From Flectonema sp. DT1601 (taxonomy: Eukaryota; Euglenozoa; Diplonemea; Diplonemida; Diplonemidae), in assembly GCA_964019425.1 (NCBI GenBank), contig OZ025793.1:1400324-1464323 (forward strand): a stretch of DNA of 64,000 bases. The letters run 5' to 3'. The notes beneath the pieces are model-generated. The model did no database searches and was not told the DNA's origin. It was given only the letters and a program-made list of their open reading frames with translations. A program made the position numbers and the translations under genes. This document shows, one piece after another, positions 35,501 through 50,500 of the stretch. How positions within the stretch are numbered: position 1 is the first letter of the stretch; the number at the start of each line of letters is the position of its first letter.

Positions 35501-38500
35501 TGACCGGTGGCGAAGGCGGAGACCCAATGATGGGCGGCGAAGGTGGTGACCCAATGATGGGCGGTGAAGGCGGCAACCAGATGATGGGTGGTGAAGGCGG
35601 CGACCCAATGATGGGCGGCGAAGGCGGCAACCAGATGATGGGAGGCGAAGGTGGTGACCCAATGATGGGTGGTGAAGGCGGAAACCCAATGACCGGTGGC
35701 GAAGGCGGAGACCCAATGATGGGCGGGGAGGGTGGTGAAGGAAATCCTTGCGACGGTGGGGGAGAAGGCCCTCATGGAGGTCCCTCAGATGAGTGTGGTC
35801 CCAAGGAAGAAGTTTACGATTCACCGAAGGGGTGCCTGAGTTGCTCTGATTACCAGTACTCAAATTACATTGTTGGAGATAGGTTGCTCTACAGCACTAG
35901 CAGCGTATGGTCACATCCTCACAGTGGGTGGTGGTTTACTGGATATCAATCAATGTGGAAAGATAACCGGTTGAGTGATGATATATCATCCAGTGAACTT
36001 TACCGCCCTGGAGGCTTTGCTTGGCGTGAAGCATGGCCTGAGTTGCTAGGTATTTGGGAGATGCAGCCTATTGAACAGAGAGACGACTGCGAAACCTGCC
36101 AGGAAGGATACTACGGGGCTAATTGCTTGTATAAGTGTCCGATAGCTCATTGTAGTACGAAGTCTGTGGATAAATGCTTACCTCCGGCGTGTCATTGGCA
36201 TGGAGAAGAAGAAGGTTGCATAGGTGAAATGTGCTCTGGTTACGGCTGCAATGAAGGTATTCATGGAAATGGAACGTGTTTGTGTCCATTCCCGAATATG
36301 GGAGATGCATGCGAGCTTGGTCATAATACTGGATACGAGATTCACGAGATTTTCGTAACCGCTGATGCACCTGTTTTTATTTCAAAAGAAAATGCTGGAG
36401 AGTCACGTCCTACATTTAAGCAATGCTCATCGCATGTGTGTGGAGTGTCATCTGATGAGCCGTGTTGCGGGAGATCTCCAGAACCTATGCGGGTATCACC
36501 TGAAGACTTTATTGTCCTTTCATTTACAGAAATGGTTCTGCCTAAAAAAAGTGCATCGGAGATTATGTTGACGTTATTCGAGGCTCCTGGCATATGCCCA
36601 CAAGGGGAATCAACTACGCTGCATGTTTACTACGTGCATGACTTTCCACCTTGGGTGGAAGATGTACGTGGCAGGCAAACTGAGTCACTGTTATCAACTT
36701 CATTATTTCGGTCTGTTGATTTAAGTGCTTATCCACTTGTCGCTGAAATTGCACTTGATCGGCCTACCGCAGTCGGAGAAGTTCAGGGATTTGGTCTAGA
36801 TCTCAGTTACTTCACGTCTGATGTAACTGATGTTACATTCGTTGTTTTCGGCAGTTCTTCAACATGCGTCCCACGTTTTGCTCCTCGTGAGTATTCCGAT
36901 AACTGGGTAGAGTCCTGCAGCTTTAAGCCGGGATGTATTGCCGGAGGAATACCTCCAACCTCTGCTAGCGTTCCTATTGAGGTATATGATCAATATGCAC
37001 CGAGAGTGCAATTTGTATTCACTGAGGGTGAGACTGGAGGCCCAACAGGTGGCGAAGGCGATCCGATGATGGGTGGCGAAGGCGACCCGATGACCGGCGG
37101 CGAAGGCGGCGACCCAATGATGGGTGGTGAAGGCGGCGACCCAATGATGGGCGGTGAAGGAGGCGACCCAATGATGGGCGGTGAAGGCGGCGACCCAATG
37201 ATGGGTGGTGAAGGCGGCGACCCAATGATGGGCGGTGAAGGAGGCGACCCAATGATGGGCGGTGAAGGCGGCGACCCAATGATGGGCGGTGAAGGCGGCG
37301 ACCCAATGATGGGTGGTGAAGGCGGCGACCCAATGATGGGCGGTGAAGGAGGCGACCCAATGATGGGCGGTGAAGGCGGCGACCCAATGATGGGCGGTGA
37401 AGGCGGCGACCCAATGATGGGCGGTGAAGGCGGCGACCCAATGATGGGTGGTGAAGGCGGCAACCCAATGATGGGCGGTGAGGGTGGCGAAGGCGATCCG
37501 ATGACAGGTGAAGGAGGCGGTAGCGCACCATCAGACATGGATGGCGAAGGTGGAGACCCAATGATGGGTGGTGAAGGCGGCAACCAGATGGGTGGTGGAG
37601 GTGGAGACCCAATGATGGGTGGCGAAGGCGGCAACCAGATGGGTGGCGAAGGTGGAGACCCAATGACTGGTGGTGAAGGTGGCAACCAGATGGGTGGTGG
37701 AGGTGGAGACCCAATGATGGGTGGCGAAGGTGGAGACCCAATGACTGGTGGTGAAGGTGGCAACCAGATGGGTGGTGGAGGTGGAGACCCGATGATGGGT
37801 GGTGAAGGCGGCAACCAGATGGGTGGCGAAGGTGGCAACCCAATGATGGGCGGCGAAGGCGGCAACCCAATGATGGGCGGCGAAGGCGGCAACCCAATGA
37901 TGGGTGGTGAAGGCGGCAACCAGATGGGTGGCGAAGGTGGAGACCCAATGATGGGTGGCGAAGGTGGAGACCCAATGACTGGTGGTGAAGGTGGCAACCA
38001 GATGGGTGGTGGAGGTGGAGACCCAATGACTGGTGGTGAAGGTGGCAACCAGATGGGTGGTGGAGGTGGAGACCCGATGATGGGTGGTGAAGGCGGCAAC
38101 CAGATGGGTGGCGAAGGTGGCAACCCAATGATGGGCGGCGAAGGCGGCAACCCAATGATGGGCGGCGAAGGCGGCAACCCAATGATGGGTGGTGAAGGCG
38201 GCAACCAGATGGGTGGCGAAGGTGGAGACCCAATGATGGGTGGCGAAGGTGGAGACCCAATGATGGGTGGTGAAGGCGGCAACCAGATGGGTGGTGGAGG
38301 TGGAGACCCAATGATGGGCGGCGAAGGCGGCAACCCAATGATGGGTGGTGAAGGCGGCAACCAGATGGGTGGCGAAGGTGGAGACCCAATGACTGGCGGT
38401 GAAGGTGGCAACCAGATGGGTGGTGGAGGTGGAGACCCAATGATGGGTGGCGAAGGCGGCAACCAGATGGGTGGCGAAGGTGGAGACCCAATGATGGGCG

Positions 38501-41500
38501 GTGAAGGCGGCAACCAGATGGGTGGCGAAGGTGGAGACCCAATGACTGGCGGTGAAGGCGGCAACCAGATGGGTGGCGAAGGCGGCAACCCAATGATGGG
38601 CGGTGAAGGCGGCAACCAGATGGGTGGTGGAGGTGGAGACCCAATGATGGGTGGTGAAGGCGGCAACCAGATGGGTGGCGAAGGTGGTGACCCAATGACT
38701 GGCGGTGAAGGTGGCAACCAGATGGGTGGTGGAGGTGGAGACCCAATGATGGGTGGCGAAGGCGGCAACCAGATGGGTGGTGAAGGCGGCAACCAGATGG
38801 GTGGTGGAGGTGGAGACCCAATGATGGGTGGTGAAGGCGGCAACCAGATGGGTGGCGAAGGTGGAGACCCAATGACTGGCGGTGAAGGTGGCAACCAGAT
38901 GGGTGGTGGAGGTGGAGACCCGATGATGGGTGGCGAAGGCGGCAACCCAATGATGGGCGGTGAAGGCGGCAACCAGATGGGTGGTGGAGGTGGAGACCCA
39001 ATGATGGGTGGTGAAGGCGGCAACCAGATGATGGGTGCGGGTGCAGCTCGGAAAGTTCTGCAAACAGAGAGTGAGACTCCCTCATTTGTTGTCCCCCTTG
39101 GGTGGGTTGGAGAAGAAGAGATTTTTAGGGAACCGTCTTGCACATCCCTGACAACTGATGAGACAGAGGGTTGTACTATGATGGCACCTATAGTTTCGGG
39201 ATTTGTTATAATTCGTATAATGGGATACTCCACGAAGGTGGACTATTCTCTGGCGATAAAGTATACACCTGTTGGTAATTTTGGAATTGCGCAAAAACTC
39301 GGCGAGTGTTCGAAGAATCCGGAAACAGGTTACTGGGGTAATGCTTTCTGTCTTGATTGTGATTTCAGATATACAGGAGATACATGTCAGCAGTACAACC
39401 CGGACAGTTGCAATGATATGAATTGCTCACCAATGTTTGGAACATGTGTTAACGACATAGAGACTGGTGGAGTATACCAAAAATGTGAATGCAATGATAT
39501 GTTTTATGGGCTCTCTTGTAGCAAAATGTGCGACGCATCGAGTCCAGTTGCTGGTGAAGGATGCAATAATCATGGCACCTGCACTAACCAAGGCACGTGC
39601 CATTGCTTTGACAGTGAGTTAGAAGGTCACTGGTCAGGTGTGTCGTGTGATATATGCACGGAGGGATGGTTCAAAGAAAGCTGTATAACACCTTGTTCTT
39701 GTGGGAATGGAAAGTGTAACACTACGTCTCCTGATGGTGCTTGCATGGCGGGAAGCTGCTTTGGAAATTTCGTTGGGAAAACCTGCAAAGAATGTAAGAT
39801 TGGGTTTTATGGTGCAGCGTGCACCAAGGTTTGCAATGAGGAAACCTGTGAGGTTGGCAAGGGAGAATGTACTACCTCAGGGGACTGCAAGTGTCTGGAT
39901 GATAACGGGTGGTACGCAGATCCCCACACAAGAGAGTGCACACTGTTTTGCGACCATACAACCTGTGGACATGGCAGGTGCCCGGTCACTGGTGAAGCCG
40001 TAGTTCCTGGCAGGTTGTGCTATTGCGACAGCACAGCTGAAGCAGGATTCTGGGATCCGGCAACCGATTGTTCCACTTGTACTTCTTCGTATTGGGGTTC
40101 GGATTGCACCAATGAGTGCCGATGTAATCGACATGGTAAATGCAAGCAGTTAACTGGTGAATGTTTGTGCTACGATGACGATACCTTGGGTCATTTTGAG
40201 GGGGATACCTGTCAGCGATGCAAGGAGGGATTTACTGGCGACTGCAAATCCCAGGGATCTTCGATAGGTAGTCCGATAATCGGAAAAGGATATGACTTTG
40301 TATCGAAGAATTATCATTTTAGGAATCCTGACGCAAATGGTATGAGAGGTTCGATATTTCACATAAATAGCATTGAAATTGAGGCTCAGCATATGGGAAA
40401 GACATATGATGCAAGTGGAATACACTATCCACGGAAGAATGAATCTGTCGGCACGACTAAAGTCGAGTACCTGCTAGCTTCAGCAGGTAAGCGAAAAGCA
40501 ACAACAAATATTGTTCCCGTAGAAATTTGGATGAAACCACTTGACACGTCACTTGATTTCAGAAACCGCTACTTACTTCACTTTGGGGCTCACACTACCG
40601 ATACATTCGGTGCCATTCTCGGTGAGGTAGTTATTGGTATTTTCCACGATTTGGACTACCTTTACCTCGTTGTACAGGACTCTAAGAGATCGTTCCTCGG
40701 GCGAATCTGGTCTGTCGATACTGCGGATTGCAGATTTTGTCTAGCTCCTTCAATTGACCAGGGGATTCAGTACAAAAATATTTTGCAAGGTTTAGCACAC
40801 ACTGCGTCAGATCTGGACTGCTCAAAGGGGTGTAATCCTGGACAGCAGGTTGCACTTATTGAACCCGGTACAGGAAACATAATTTCGAAGGGTGTCGTAC
40901 TTGAGAGGAAAGCTGGAGGGTACTTGGTTCGCGTTGAAGACAGTTCAGAAATGACAATCTCAGAAGATTTGATAAAACCGCTGCCGTCTGTTGGATGGAT
41001 GCATCCTGATGGGAATTGGGTTCAGCTTGGTCAGGTATCAGACCCAACTCACGTGCGAGGTCCTTTCAAAGTGATTAGTTGGGATTTTATCACTGCATTT
41101 CATCTTTGTGTCACACTTGTTAAACAGACTGACTCTGACACTGGGAGTGTTACTTATCATATCAGGACGTTTGGTACTCTTGGAGCAGCACTATCTCTCA
41201 GGGACACCTATCAAGTTCGGTCATTTTCGGAAGTTACTAACATGGCAATTGTTAAGGACAATTCACCATACGCTCTCTTGATGGGTACCGGAAGCAGCGG
41301 TAGAATAACTCTTCAAAAGATATTCTTGCCAACGGGATCAGGTGGAGAAGATTCCTTCAGACAAGTTCTGAATTTAGTACCTCCCGTGTGTGATGTGTAT
41401 ACCTGTTTGAAAGTTGAGAAGATCGTCTTAGTTACGCAGCACCTTCAGCATTGGGAGGAAAGCAGTGCGTTGGTATTTGTAGAAACAGAGACTACAAGTG

Positions 41501-44500
41501 AAACGGATGGCTTTACTACTACAGACACGGCATATGCAGTTCAGAGAGTTGTGTTGTCGCAGTTGAAGCGGATTTCAGCATTGCCGGATTTAAATCATTA
41601 CTCCTGCTATAACCGAACAGAACAAAATTGCACGAGTTCGAGAAGTTGCACGTGGATGTCAACAGACACCATCAAAGGTTGTGTGGTGCGATCTATCCAT
41701 TTATTAAAATCAACATCGGGAAGGCAGGGAATTGGCGCCTGTGTTTTGGATAGCAACCGAAACTTTTATTACACCGTGGGATCCAGAAATCCTGACAAGG
41801 CTTCAATTATATTTAAAACTTCACTTGACACATTTGAAACTATATTCCAACGGGAAATGTACACAGGATTCGAACCGGAAGTAATTGTATCTGGAAATAT
41901 CGATGTTCCAAGGAGAGGCATCTTTATGGTGTCCCACATGTCAACACTCCGTATATCTGTTATCAATACTTATGAAGTCTTTTCTCCTGTAGTGCCGAAT
42001 GTTGCAGATGCACCGAGTGCAGGAACAATAATTACCGTTACTGGTGATGGTTTCTCTGACATGGATAAAAAGTTTAACCCTAAATGTCTTCTGGGAACTC
42101 AAGTAGCCAATGCATGGTTTCGATACTTGGAAGGAGGAGAAATTCAAATAATTTGTTTGGCGGCAAAACCAACTCAGGGATACTCTCAGTGTAGTTGGGT
42201 TTCTCTTGAGGTTGCGTTGAACGATGAAGACATCAGATGGACGGAAACTAAAGTTCCGATGAAGAGAATTGACACTCCTTTAATTATGGGATTCGGAGCT
42301 TCAAACTACACTGGCTCGTGGATCTTCCCCCACGACAGCACCGTTCCCGAAATCTCCAATCAAATAGAATTATCTGATTATCGAAGACTTGCTATCACAA
42401 CACCTCTCGCTATCCCAGGGCCTGAAGTTGATCCTTTCGGTGGACGTCATCCGCAACTAATCCAAACCCTTCCAACGGGTCCATATAATAAAGGAGTTGT
42501 TATCACTGTCAAGGGGGCGGGTTTCTTTGAATCCCAATACAGTTTGTGTCATATCACTACCTTCCCGGGGAAGGAATTGATCTACGTCAGTCCGGGTACA
42601 TATTTGACAGCAGTAAAAATGCTCTGCTATCAGCCGCCGACAGCTAAGCCGTATATTGGAGTTATTGAAGTTGCAATGGATGGACAAATTTATAGCGAAA
42701 ATGGAGTCACATATAGAGGTGTTGGTGAGGCAGTTAAAATGGAGGCGTTTGCTCTGTGCTCCAACAACCCGAGCGACCCGAAATGTATGAATCAAATTCC
42801 AGTTAATCAAAGTAGTCTTATAGTACCACTTCCGTGGTTTGCTTGTATCTTCCGAGATGAGATGAACACTTTTGTTGGTTCTGTCTGGGCGCGTGACGTT
42901 CTGGGATACGTTCAAATCAGCTCCAAACAAAGCGGGTTGAACATCTCGAAGGACTCCGTTACGGCGGTGATGCCCAGTAATGGAAGCGTCATATTTAACC
43001 AACTCGTTGCCAACATGCCTAGTGCTGGCACATACGAGCTGGAGATGATTTACTACGAGTTGGGGGTTCAAAAGCTTGAGCCGGTGTATGTAACGCTCGA
43101 GATTCTTGGAGGTGAACCAACGAAAGCAAAACTCGTGACGTACCCAACAAAGTACGCAAACAACAGGGAGCCTTTTACTGTGCAGCCAGAGATTTCTGTT
43201 ATGGATGAAGCAAATAATAATATTCTAAATGAAAACTGGAAGGTAAAGGCGACTATCAGCATCAACACGCTACCCAGAGAGTTAGTCGACAACAATGGAG
43301 CTCCAGTTATTGTTCTCGAGTCAGGTCTCAGCCCACTGTCCGCCGACACTGGGATGTACTCGTATCGATTTCTGAAAGTTTCTTCATCAACTGTTCGGGG
43401 TCGGGCTTTACAAGTACGCCAGACTGGACCGTATACCGATGAACTGCTGGAATTTACGATAGTGTACACTGTCGTTGATGTTAACGGTATTGCAGTTCCA
43501 CAGCTTCCTGTGATGTCATCCTCTCACCACATGGTTGATTGTTCTGCTGATTACGTTGGTAAGGAGAAGCTCTCATGGATATTACCCGAAGAGCAACCAA
43601 AAGGATCTACGGTACCGTTTCGCATTAAAGGATGGTTCTTTACTGAACCTGCTCCGGGAATGGGGCTTCAGTATTATTGTATCATGAGAAATGCCGCAAC
43701 GAATGCCTTTATGTACAAGTTGGACGCAGTTTTCGAAGATAGCTGCACTCTGCTGTGTAGTACTCCGAGTGCAACAGACGCGTCGATGACAGTCGTGCAA
43801 CCGGCGCTATGTTGTGCTGCAGGTTGTGATGAGCAGTCGTGTGGGGCAGTCCCTTCAGGTGCAATAATTTATGACACTCCTTTTAATGAAACCTCACTAA
43901 AAGAAGTTGCATACCACAAGTATGTCGGTTCAGCTTCTCAGGCGAAGGTTTGGAATTTGATGACTTTTCTTCCCGAACCACTTCCGAGCGCTAGTCCTTA
44001 TTCATTTGGTTTAGTTAATCAAATATCGTTACAGCAGATTGCACCTATTGATGCCGCTTTCTCAAATGCATTGCGAACATCATCCACTGGTTATTATGAA
44101 CTGACGCAGTACGACTACAGATCAGGATTTAAGTATTACTTATTGTTGAGAAGCAATTCGATAATAAATAAGAATACAGTAATTCGATCATCTCAATGGT
44201 CATTTATTGCTGGCACCAAAATAGGGGAGGAAAATGATTGGCTGATGGCAAGTCAGGTGGCACAGCTTCGAAGTGGTGCGGCAGATACTCGCTTTCGTGT
44301 TGCATTCACTGATAGCGTCATTGGAATTAATAACTGGGATGGTAATTATGTCAGTTACACGAAGTTCCTTGACATGCCTGCAGATGTTAGAAAGAATACT
44401 CAAGAGATAACAAGTGTTACTATTGAAATACTTCCCATCTTAACTATGGAAGGTCCTGATGGGCTGCAACAATCGAGTGTGAAAGAGGGCTTCAAAGGGT

Positions 44501-47500
44501 TTCCAACTCTCAGCATTGGAGGTGTTACCCTATCTGGCAACACACACTCAAAGAGAACGAATTTCTCGTATGTGGAGTTCGAGGAAGTTGCAATGAGATA
44601 TCCAATTAAGGGAACTTATTTAGTTACTTTCAGACCCTCTGATCCCGCAGTCTCTCCAGTTCAGGTAACAATAAAGGTTTTGGAGGGAATTCCTTACAAA
44701 GCTGTATTTGATGAACCTCGATTTGAGTGGCCAAACAGTAGGGATGGTCTTCCAACTTCAACTCTTACCAACAGTAGAAGGCTGACAATCCAACCTCGAT
44801 TCAGACTTATTGATATATCTGACAACACACTAAATGACTTCCCTTCAGTAAATTCTGTTTATGTTCGCGTGTTGTCGATAACACCGTGGCCACGTTGCCT
44901 GCCAGAGCCTGCTGCAGGAGGGCAAGTTTTTGCATTTGATCCCGGCATGTGGGGTGTTGTTGATCGAACTAATCCTGGGCTGTGTGCATGGAACACACCA
45001 CCTCTCAGTGACACTACTGTAGAAGCAATAGCAGCCAGGCTTGCTGCGGACCCGGAATTTGATGCTACTGGTATTGCAGAGTACGGATTGAGTACAGAAG
45101 GTTCAGTAGAGATGAATATTTGGGCCCAGGAAGGTGAAAGTTATGAAGTTGAGTTTGAGTTTTACGGTCCAGGACTACAGTTGAATGGATACACACTTCC
45201 AAATTTAAAAACACCGCAACGGATAGCTGCCAGCCGATGCGCCCCAAATTGTATAAACGAAAAAATCTGCGAATTAGATCCTCCGGAATTCGGAAATTCA
45301 CATCTCAACAATTTATGGAATGAGTTGGTAATTTATGGAGACTACTACGACTTTGCACAATCGGGGGGCAGCGACGCCAGCCTCAGAATGATGATAACAA
45401 CGACTGTCGACCAGAAGCAATTCCAATGCGAAATTCAACCGCGTTTGAGGGACCCCTGTTCGTTGGTTGCTGATGTACCGACGTGTGAATATCTTTGTCT
45501 TAATTTCTTTAGCGGGTACACAGCTCAGGACAGGCAGTCTTGCTGTACGAAGCGGGTCAAGGCTGACGGAGGTTCTTGCGGAAACATCTTTGCAAGTCGT
45601 GGGGTCCAAATGTTGCAAGCAGCCTCCACATCTCCCCTGACGTCTCCGTCTACCAGATCTCTTCAAGTTAGTACAAACTGTGGAGGTACTACTTCCTGTG
45701 CTTCTACTCTCGCTGCTGTTCCCCCAACTGTCGGTCCTTCAACTGTGGGTGCCCCTGAGCAACTTGGTGTTTCTGAGAATATGACCACACTGTCATCATG
45801 TATGTATTTCTCTTTTATTCTTCATTGGTTTTATTTACGTCTTGAGTAATTTAATCAACAAACAGCGGCAACGACGTACATTTCCCGGCCACTTGGTGAT
45901 GTTATTGCCATAAATGTGACAGTGAAAGATAGAAGCGGAACCGACGTTCAGAGTAGTGACATTTACAAGAGACTCCTCAAAATAAATGTTGAACGAAGTA
46001 TTGGAAACAGCGTCAGGAATTGGGTAGGTCCGAACTGCTTAGTGGGGGCGCAGTTCTGCTTACCCAGCAACGTCGACGATCGGGCAGCCTGCAACACGCC
46101 GGAGTACAATTGCCTTCGATTTACTGATGAGACGGGTGCAGATGTTGATCACAATACTGCTACTGCACGTCAGGGATACGCGATATTCTATATTCGTATG
46201 CAGGCAATGAAACAAGGATCGTACGCAATATCAGTTGAAGACATTACTCCTCTTACTAACGGAACTGGCACAACACCTGCTTCCGGTTCGAGTGCAGCCA
46301 ATGATTTGCCATTTGCCCCTCGGAGATTGCCAGCGTGTAGCGGGCCGACGATTGATGGCGCAGTCGGATTAGGACCGCCTGGCTTTTGGGGACAGCTTCC
46401 ATTCATCGATAGTGTCCGCTGCTCCACAAGCTTCGACAATCGCCATGTTTTCAGCTTCACTATAAGCCGTGGTGTCCCTTGGAAAATTGAATGGGCCGTG
46501 TCAGCCATCACGACGCTCACCAATACCGAAGTTGGTGGCACCATCTACGTCCTTCAGTTACTCGACTACGCGGGAAATGTGTTAACCAAAAACGATGTCG
46601 TCGATAAAGCAGGTGAAACTGACACCAAGAAGTTGCTTGTTGGTATTGAGAGGACAATCCCGGAATTCAGAAGTAATGTAACCGGACCATCCCTGTTTGC
46701 AAGGAGAGGAGAGAAGTATGAACCTGCAAATATCAAGAGGATTGAGGAACTCGCTTGTTCTTTTACTCTTCAGGAAGGAGCGTCTAGTTCTGAGCTGGGA
46801 GGCGGAGCTAACGATGATCAAATAGTATTTACTTTGTGGAAATTTAAAGTTTGGCGTGGGATTCAATGTCAATTAACTTTCAGGGCTGTGGAAGCAGTCA
46901 CAGACATCAAAGCCAGCTCTATCGCAACACGAGTAAACAGCAACACCCTTCCATCCCTCCAAGTGACTGTCGAAGCCTCTCGCTGTTGTGGAACAGGAGG
47001 CGCCTGCGATCAGTTTGCATATTCATTTGAATTTGGGTGTTGGAATCAGGAGCTTTCTCAAATAAAAACGGGTCCTAACAATCGAGGCGGTATCCTCACA
47101 CCACTTGAACTAGTAAACGGAGAAAGTCCTTACGCGTGCCTTTATGGATGTGGTAATTGTGAAGAAGGTTTAGTTTGTTCTGGTGATGTTAAAATTCACA
47201 ACACAGCAGGCTATTTCAGAGAGCCCATCACCTATACATCGCACTTGTGCAAAGTTGGAAATTGCATCGATTCTAATCTAGGGAATGGGCTTTCGGATCC
47301 GCAGCCGCTCACACTCGACCTAACTGGCGAAGTGCGCGGGACAAATCAGTGTAAAGTTGGAAACAGGGGTCCTCTTTGTGGGGTGTGTGTCGAGGAACCC
47401 ACGACGGATGCTCCCTATGGTTACGGAAGGGCTGAGCACAACTGCGCAAAGTGTCCAAACCCGACAACGAATTTCGTTCTACTTGGACTGTCTGGTGTAG

Positions 47501-50500
47501 TCATCCTCGTCGTAGTTCTGATTATGGTCGCAGTCAATTTGAACACTGGAGATATAGTTCAAGAAACTCCTAAAGTCTCGGTGATGATTAAGATGCTTAT
47601 GAACCACATTCAGGTCTCAACATTGGCGGGCGACTTCAGCGTTAAATGGGGAAAGCTGATGGAAGACATGTTTGGAGTTGGAGGCAAGAGCAGCCCGAGT
47701 AGTAATTTAGTATCAATTGGATGTGCTTTCCATGCAACTTATTATATGAAGTTTATCGCTTGGATGTTGCTTCCAATTATTATTATTGTTGTTCCTGGTC
47801 TTGTGATGATTTTAATTCAAATGCGAAGAAAGCTTCGCGTTGAAGAAGAAAAGACTGACGACTTCAAAGAATCCCCTCCAGAGTGCAGCTCTATATACCA
47901 CTGGGCTTATGACTGGTGTGTAAACGAGAGAGACAGCAAGTTTGCTTTCGATTCGATTGAAGACCTTTCATTACTATCAAAGATGGAAAAGTTTTATCTT
48001 CGTTTTAATGTCGAGCTTCACAAGACTCTAAACCCGAGAAATACAGAATTACTTGAAGCAAAATATTTATCAAATTCGGGAAATTACAAACATCCGTCTC
48101 AAATGTATCAGCCTGCTAAGATTCAATTACTTGGCCTTCCAATGGATGCTTTAGACGAAGCTCGTGTTTCACCAGACGAATGCGATATTATGTGGGAAGT
48201 TGATATATCTCAGGGTTCTTTTGGTTGCTGGTTGTGCCCTCGTTGCTGCGCATTGGAAAGCTTGTTTCCAACTCCTCAAGTGGGTAGGCCTGGTGACAGC
48301 GATCAGCAAACCGAACTCGCACAAGAAGCTTGGTACGAGTGCGACGTGCCAAGCCACAAAATCAACGAAAGCATCCTTCAGAAATATTTCAAAGACAAGT
48401 TACTCCTCGCCTGCTTGGTAAGATATCGCTTCTTGGAAGAGTTAGCGAAGGTACCTGCCAAACAGAGAGCCACTAAAGATGCGATCGATGTGATTGCAGA
48501 GGAAGTATTCATTCTTAACAAAGATGGGAAGAAGAAATGGACTTCTGTTGACGAAAAGAACGCCGACCGCGTGCAGATGATGGCTGAAAGGGAAAGAAAA
48601 CTTGCTCTTGCGACATTGCCGCCATACCCAGTAGAACACCATCCGACTTTTAATTTCCCTGAAACAAACTTTGGGGAGCAGGAGACAGAACAATCTAAAT
48701 TAACCTATGTAGACGACACCGTAGTTCGCTTTGTTACTGGTCACTCAAATGAGGCTCTTAGAAAGACGTCTCTCAAACAGCGTGTTGCTGCCGCTGAAAA
48801 GTTCTTTCTGTTAGCGGAATCCGTAACCTTAAAGTCTAGAGATGGCGGGCATGACGTATTAAAGGCAGAACGCATAGCAAGTTCAGCAGTAGGAAGTGTT
48901 TTCAGATACACGAGATCAGACCCAGTTCAGGGGGTAATAAGGGAATATTTCTCGTCAGAAGACCCTATTACGCCACCGCGGACGCCAACTCACGGAAAGG
49001 TTTCTCGCGATGTTTCGCTGCCTAGGAAGCCCCTCTACCCGAGTGCACCCGAATGGTATGTAGCAGAGGAATTTGAGTGGCTCAATGAATCTGAGAGTAT
49101 CACAACCAGAACATCCCTCGCACCAGTTGCTGTCGATGAAGTTGGATCCATTCATTTTGATTTGATGAATTTTTACAAACATATCGACTACAGACACTTG
49201 TATGCTATTGCAAGGCTTCGAAGAGTAGGCGACAAAATTGACATGTGGCAGAAAAGAGGATTTCACATTGATGACATCTATGAGAAGCTTTCCAACACGG
49301 GTTTTGCAGAAGCCATCGAGTATGGTGATGGGCGACGAGGAACAATCACCGCTGAGGAAGGTATTGAAACGAGACGCTACTCTACTTTTGCTGAAGATAT
49401 TGATGTGCTAAACACTGCCAGAGGCAAGCGCAATTCCACTAGAGTTTCTATCGCACCCTGCGATGATCCTTCGATGATTCCATCAGAATCGAAGAAGAAT
49501 GTCTTGTCACCACAACGCAGTAGTGTGAGCGAAGCTAAAAGAAAAAGAAACGTTTCGATAGCAGTAGACCCAGAAGCCAGAGCAAGGAGGCTATCACAAG
49601 TTGTCGAAATCAGGAGAAAATCAAGTACCAGGAGAAAATCGTTGTGGGATGATACTGCAAAGAAAAGACGATCAACTTGCTATGAAGCATCGCGACGTGC
49701 TTCGATGATGTCAGAATTCGGAAATCCGCATGACACTGCAGAGGTAAGAGAAATGCGAAGATTTCAACGAATTCAGCGACTCGATCGCGCGATGGAGGTA
49801 ATCGAACTTTGTGAATTGTGCCACACGGACTTTGCTGTTCGATTCTGTCCGATGTGCAATGAGAGTTATTGTGAGGTTTGTGACGTCAGTCTGCACATTT
49901 CTGGTGAGAAGAAGGACCACTGCAGGCAAACTCCTCAACCTCGAATCTCCCCTTTGATAGAAGCAGGTTATGAAGTTCAGAGTCAGTTGGGTGATATTTA
50001 CACAGTTGCTGTATTGGTAATCATCTTTTTGATTTATCCATCACTGATGAAAGAGATTGCTCTGATGCTTAACTGTACAGATATTATTTGTATGGAGGAA
50101 AACAAATGTCACAAATACCTTGACGAGGATCCAGGTGTTGACTGCAGTATCGCTCCCTACCCGAGCTTTTACGTTCTGTCATTCTTGTTCTTTATTGCGT
50201 ATGGATTTGGACTTCCTTCTGCTGGATTCTTTATGCTGTACAAGAGACGAACTAAATTACGTACTAAGGAGGTTATGGCTACACTTGGGTTCTTATATTC
50301 TGGTTTTAGGCAGCAGAGGTACTATTGGGAAATGGTTATTATGATAAGAAAAATGCTTTTAGTCTTTATCGTTGTTTTCTTGTCACGTTATAGAAAATAC
50401 CAGCTGTACGTTGCAATTTGGATGATGAGCATCTTTTCTCTGTTAAATATCTTCTTGAAGCCTTTTAAATACGCAATCTTGTGGCAATTGGAGAACTTAT

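Noticed and set aside
34649-35863. Antisense frames of up to 404 codons opposite the first Gly/Met array
   Set aside because: Same cause as for the second array; no start context and no conserved domain.
15768-39036. CRISPR array or similar prokaryotic repeat
   Set aside because: The repeats are in-frame coding units without unique spacers, in a clearly eukaryotic gene.
36990-39233. Long antisense frames (500-750 codons) opposite the second Gly/Met array
   Set aside because: They are mirror products of the tandem repeat. All three antisense frames stay open only across the array, while the + frame is continuous with conserved domains on both sides.
22207-45865. Splitting the giant gene into four separate genes at the long-frame boundaries
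   Set aside because: Each boundary has a good donor, and its acceptor joins in phase (five of five junctions), the EGF unit is rebuilt across intron 1, and there is no ATG close behind the internal acceptors.
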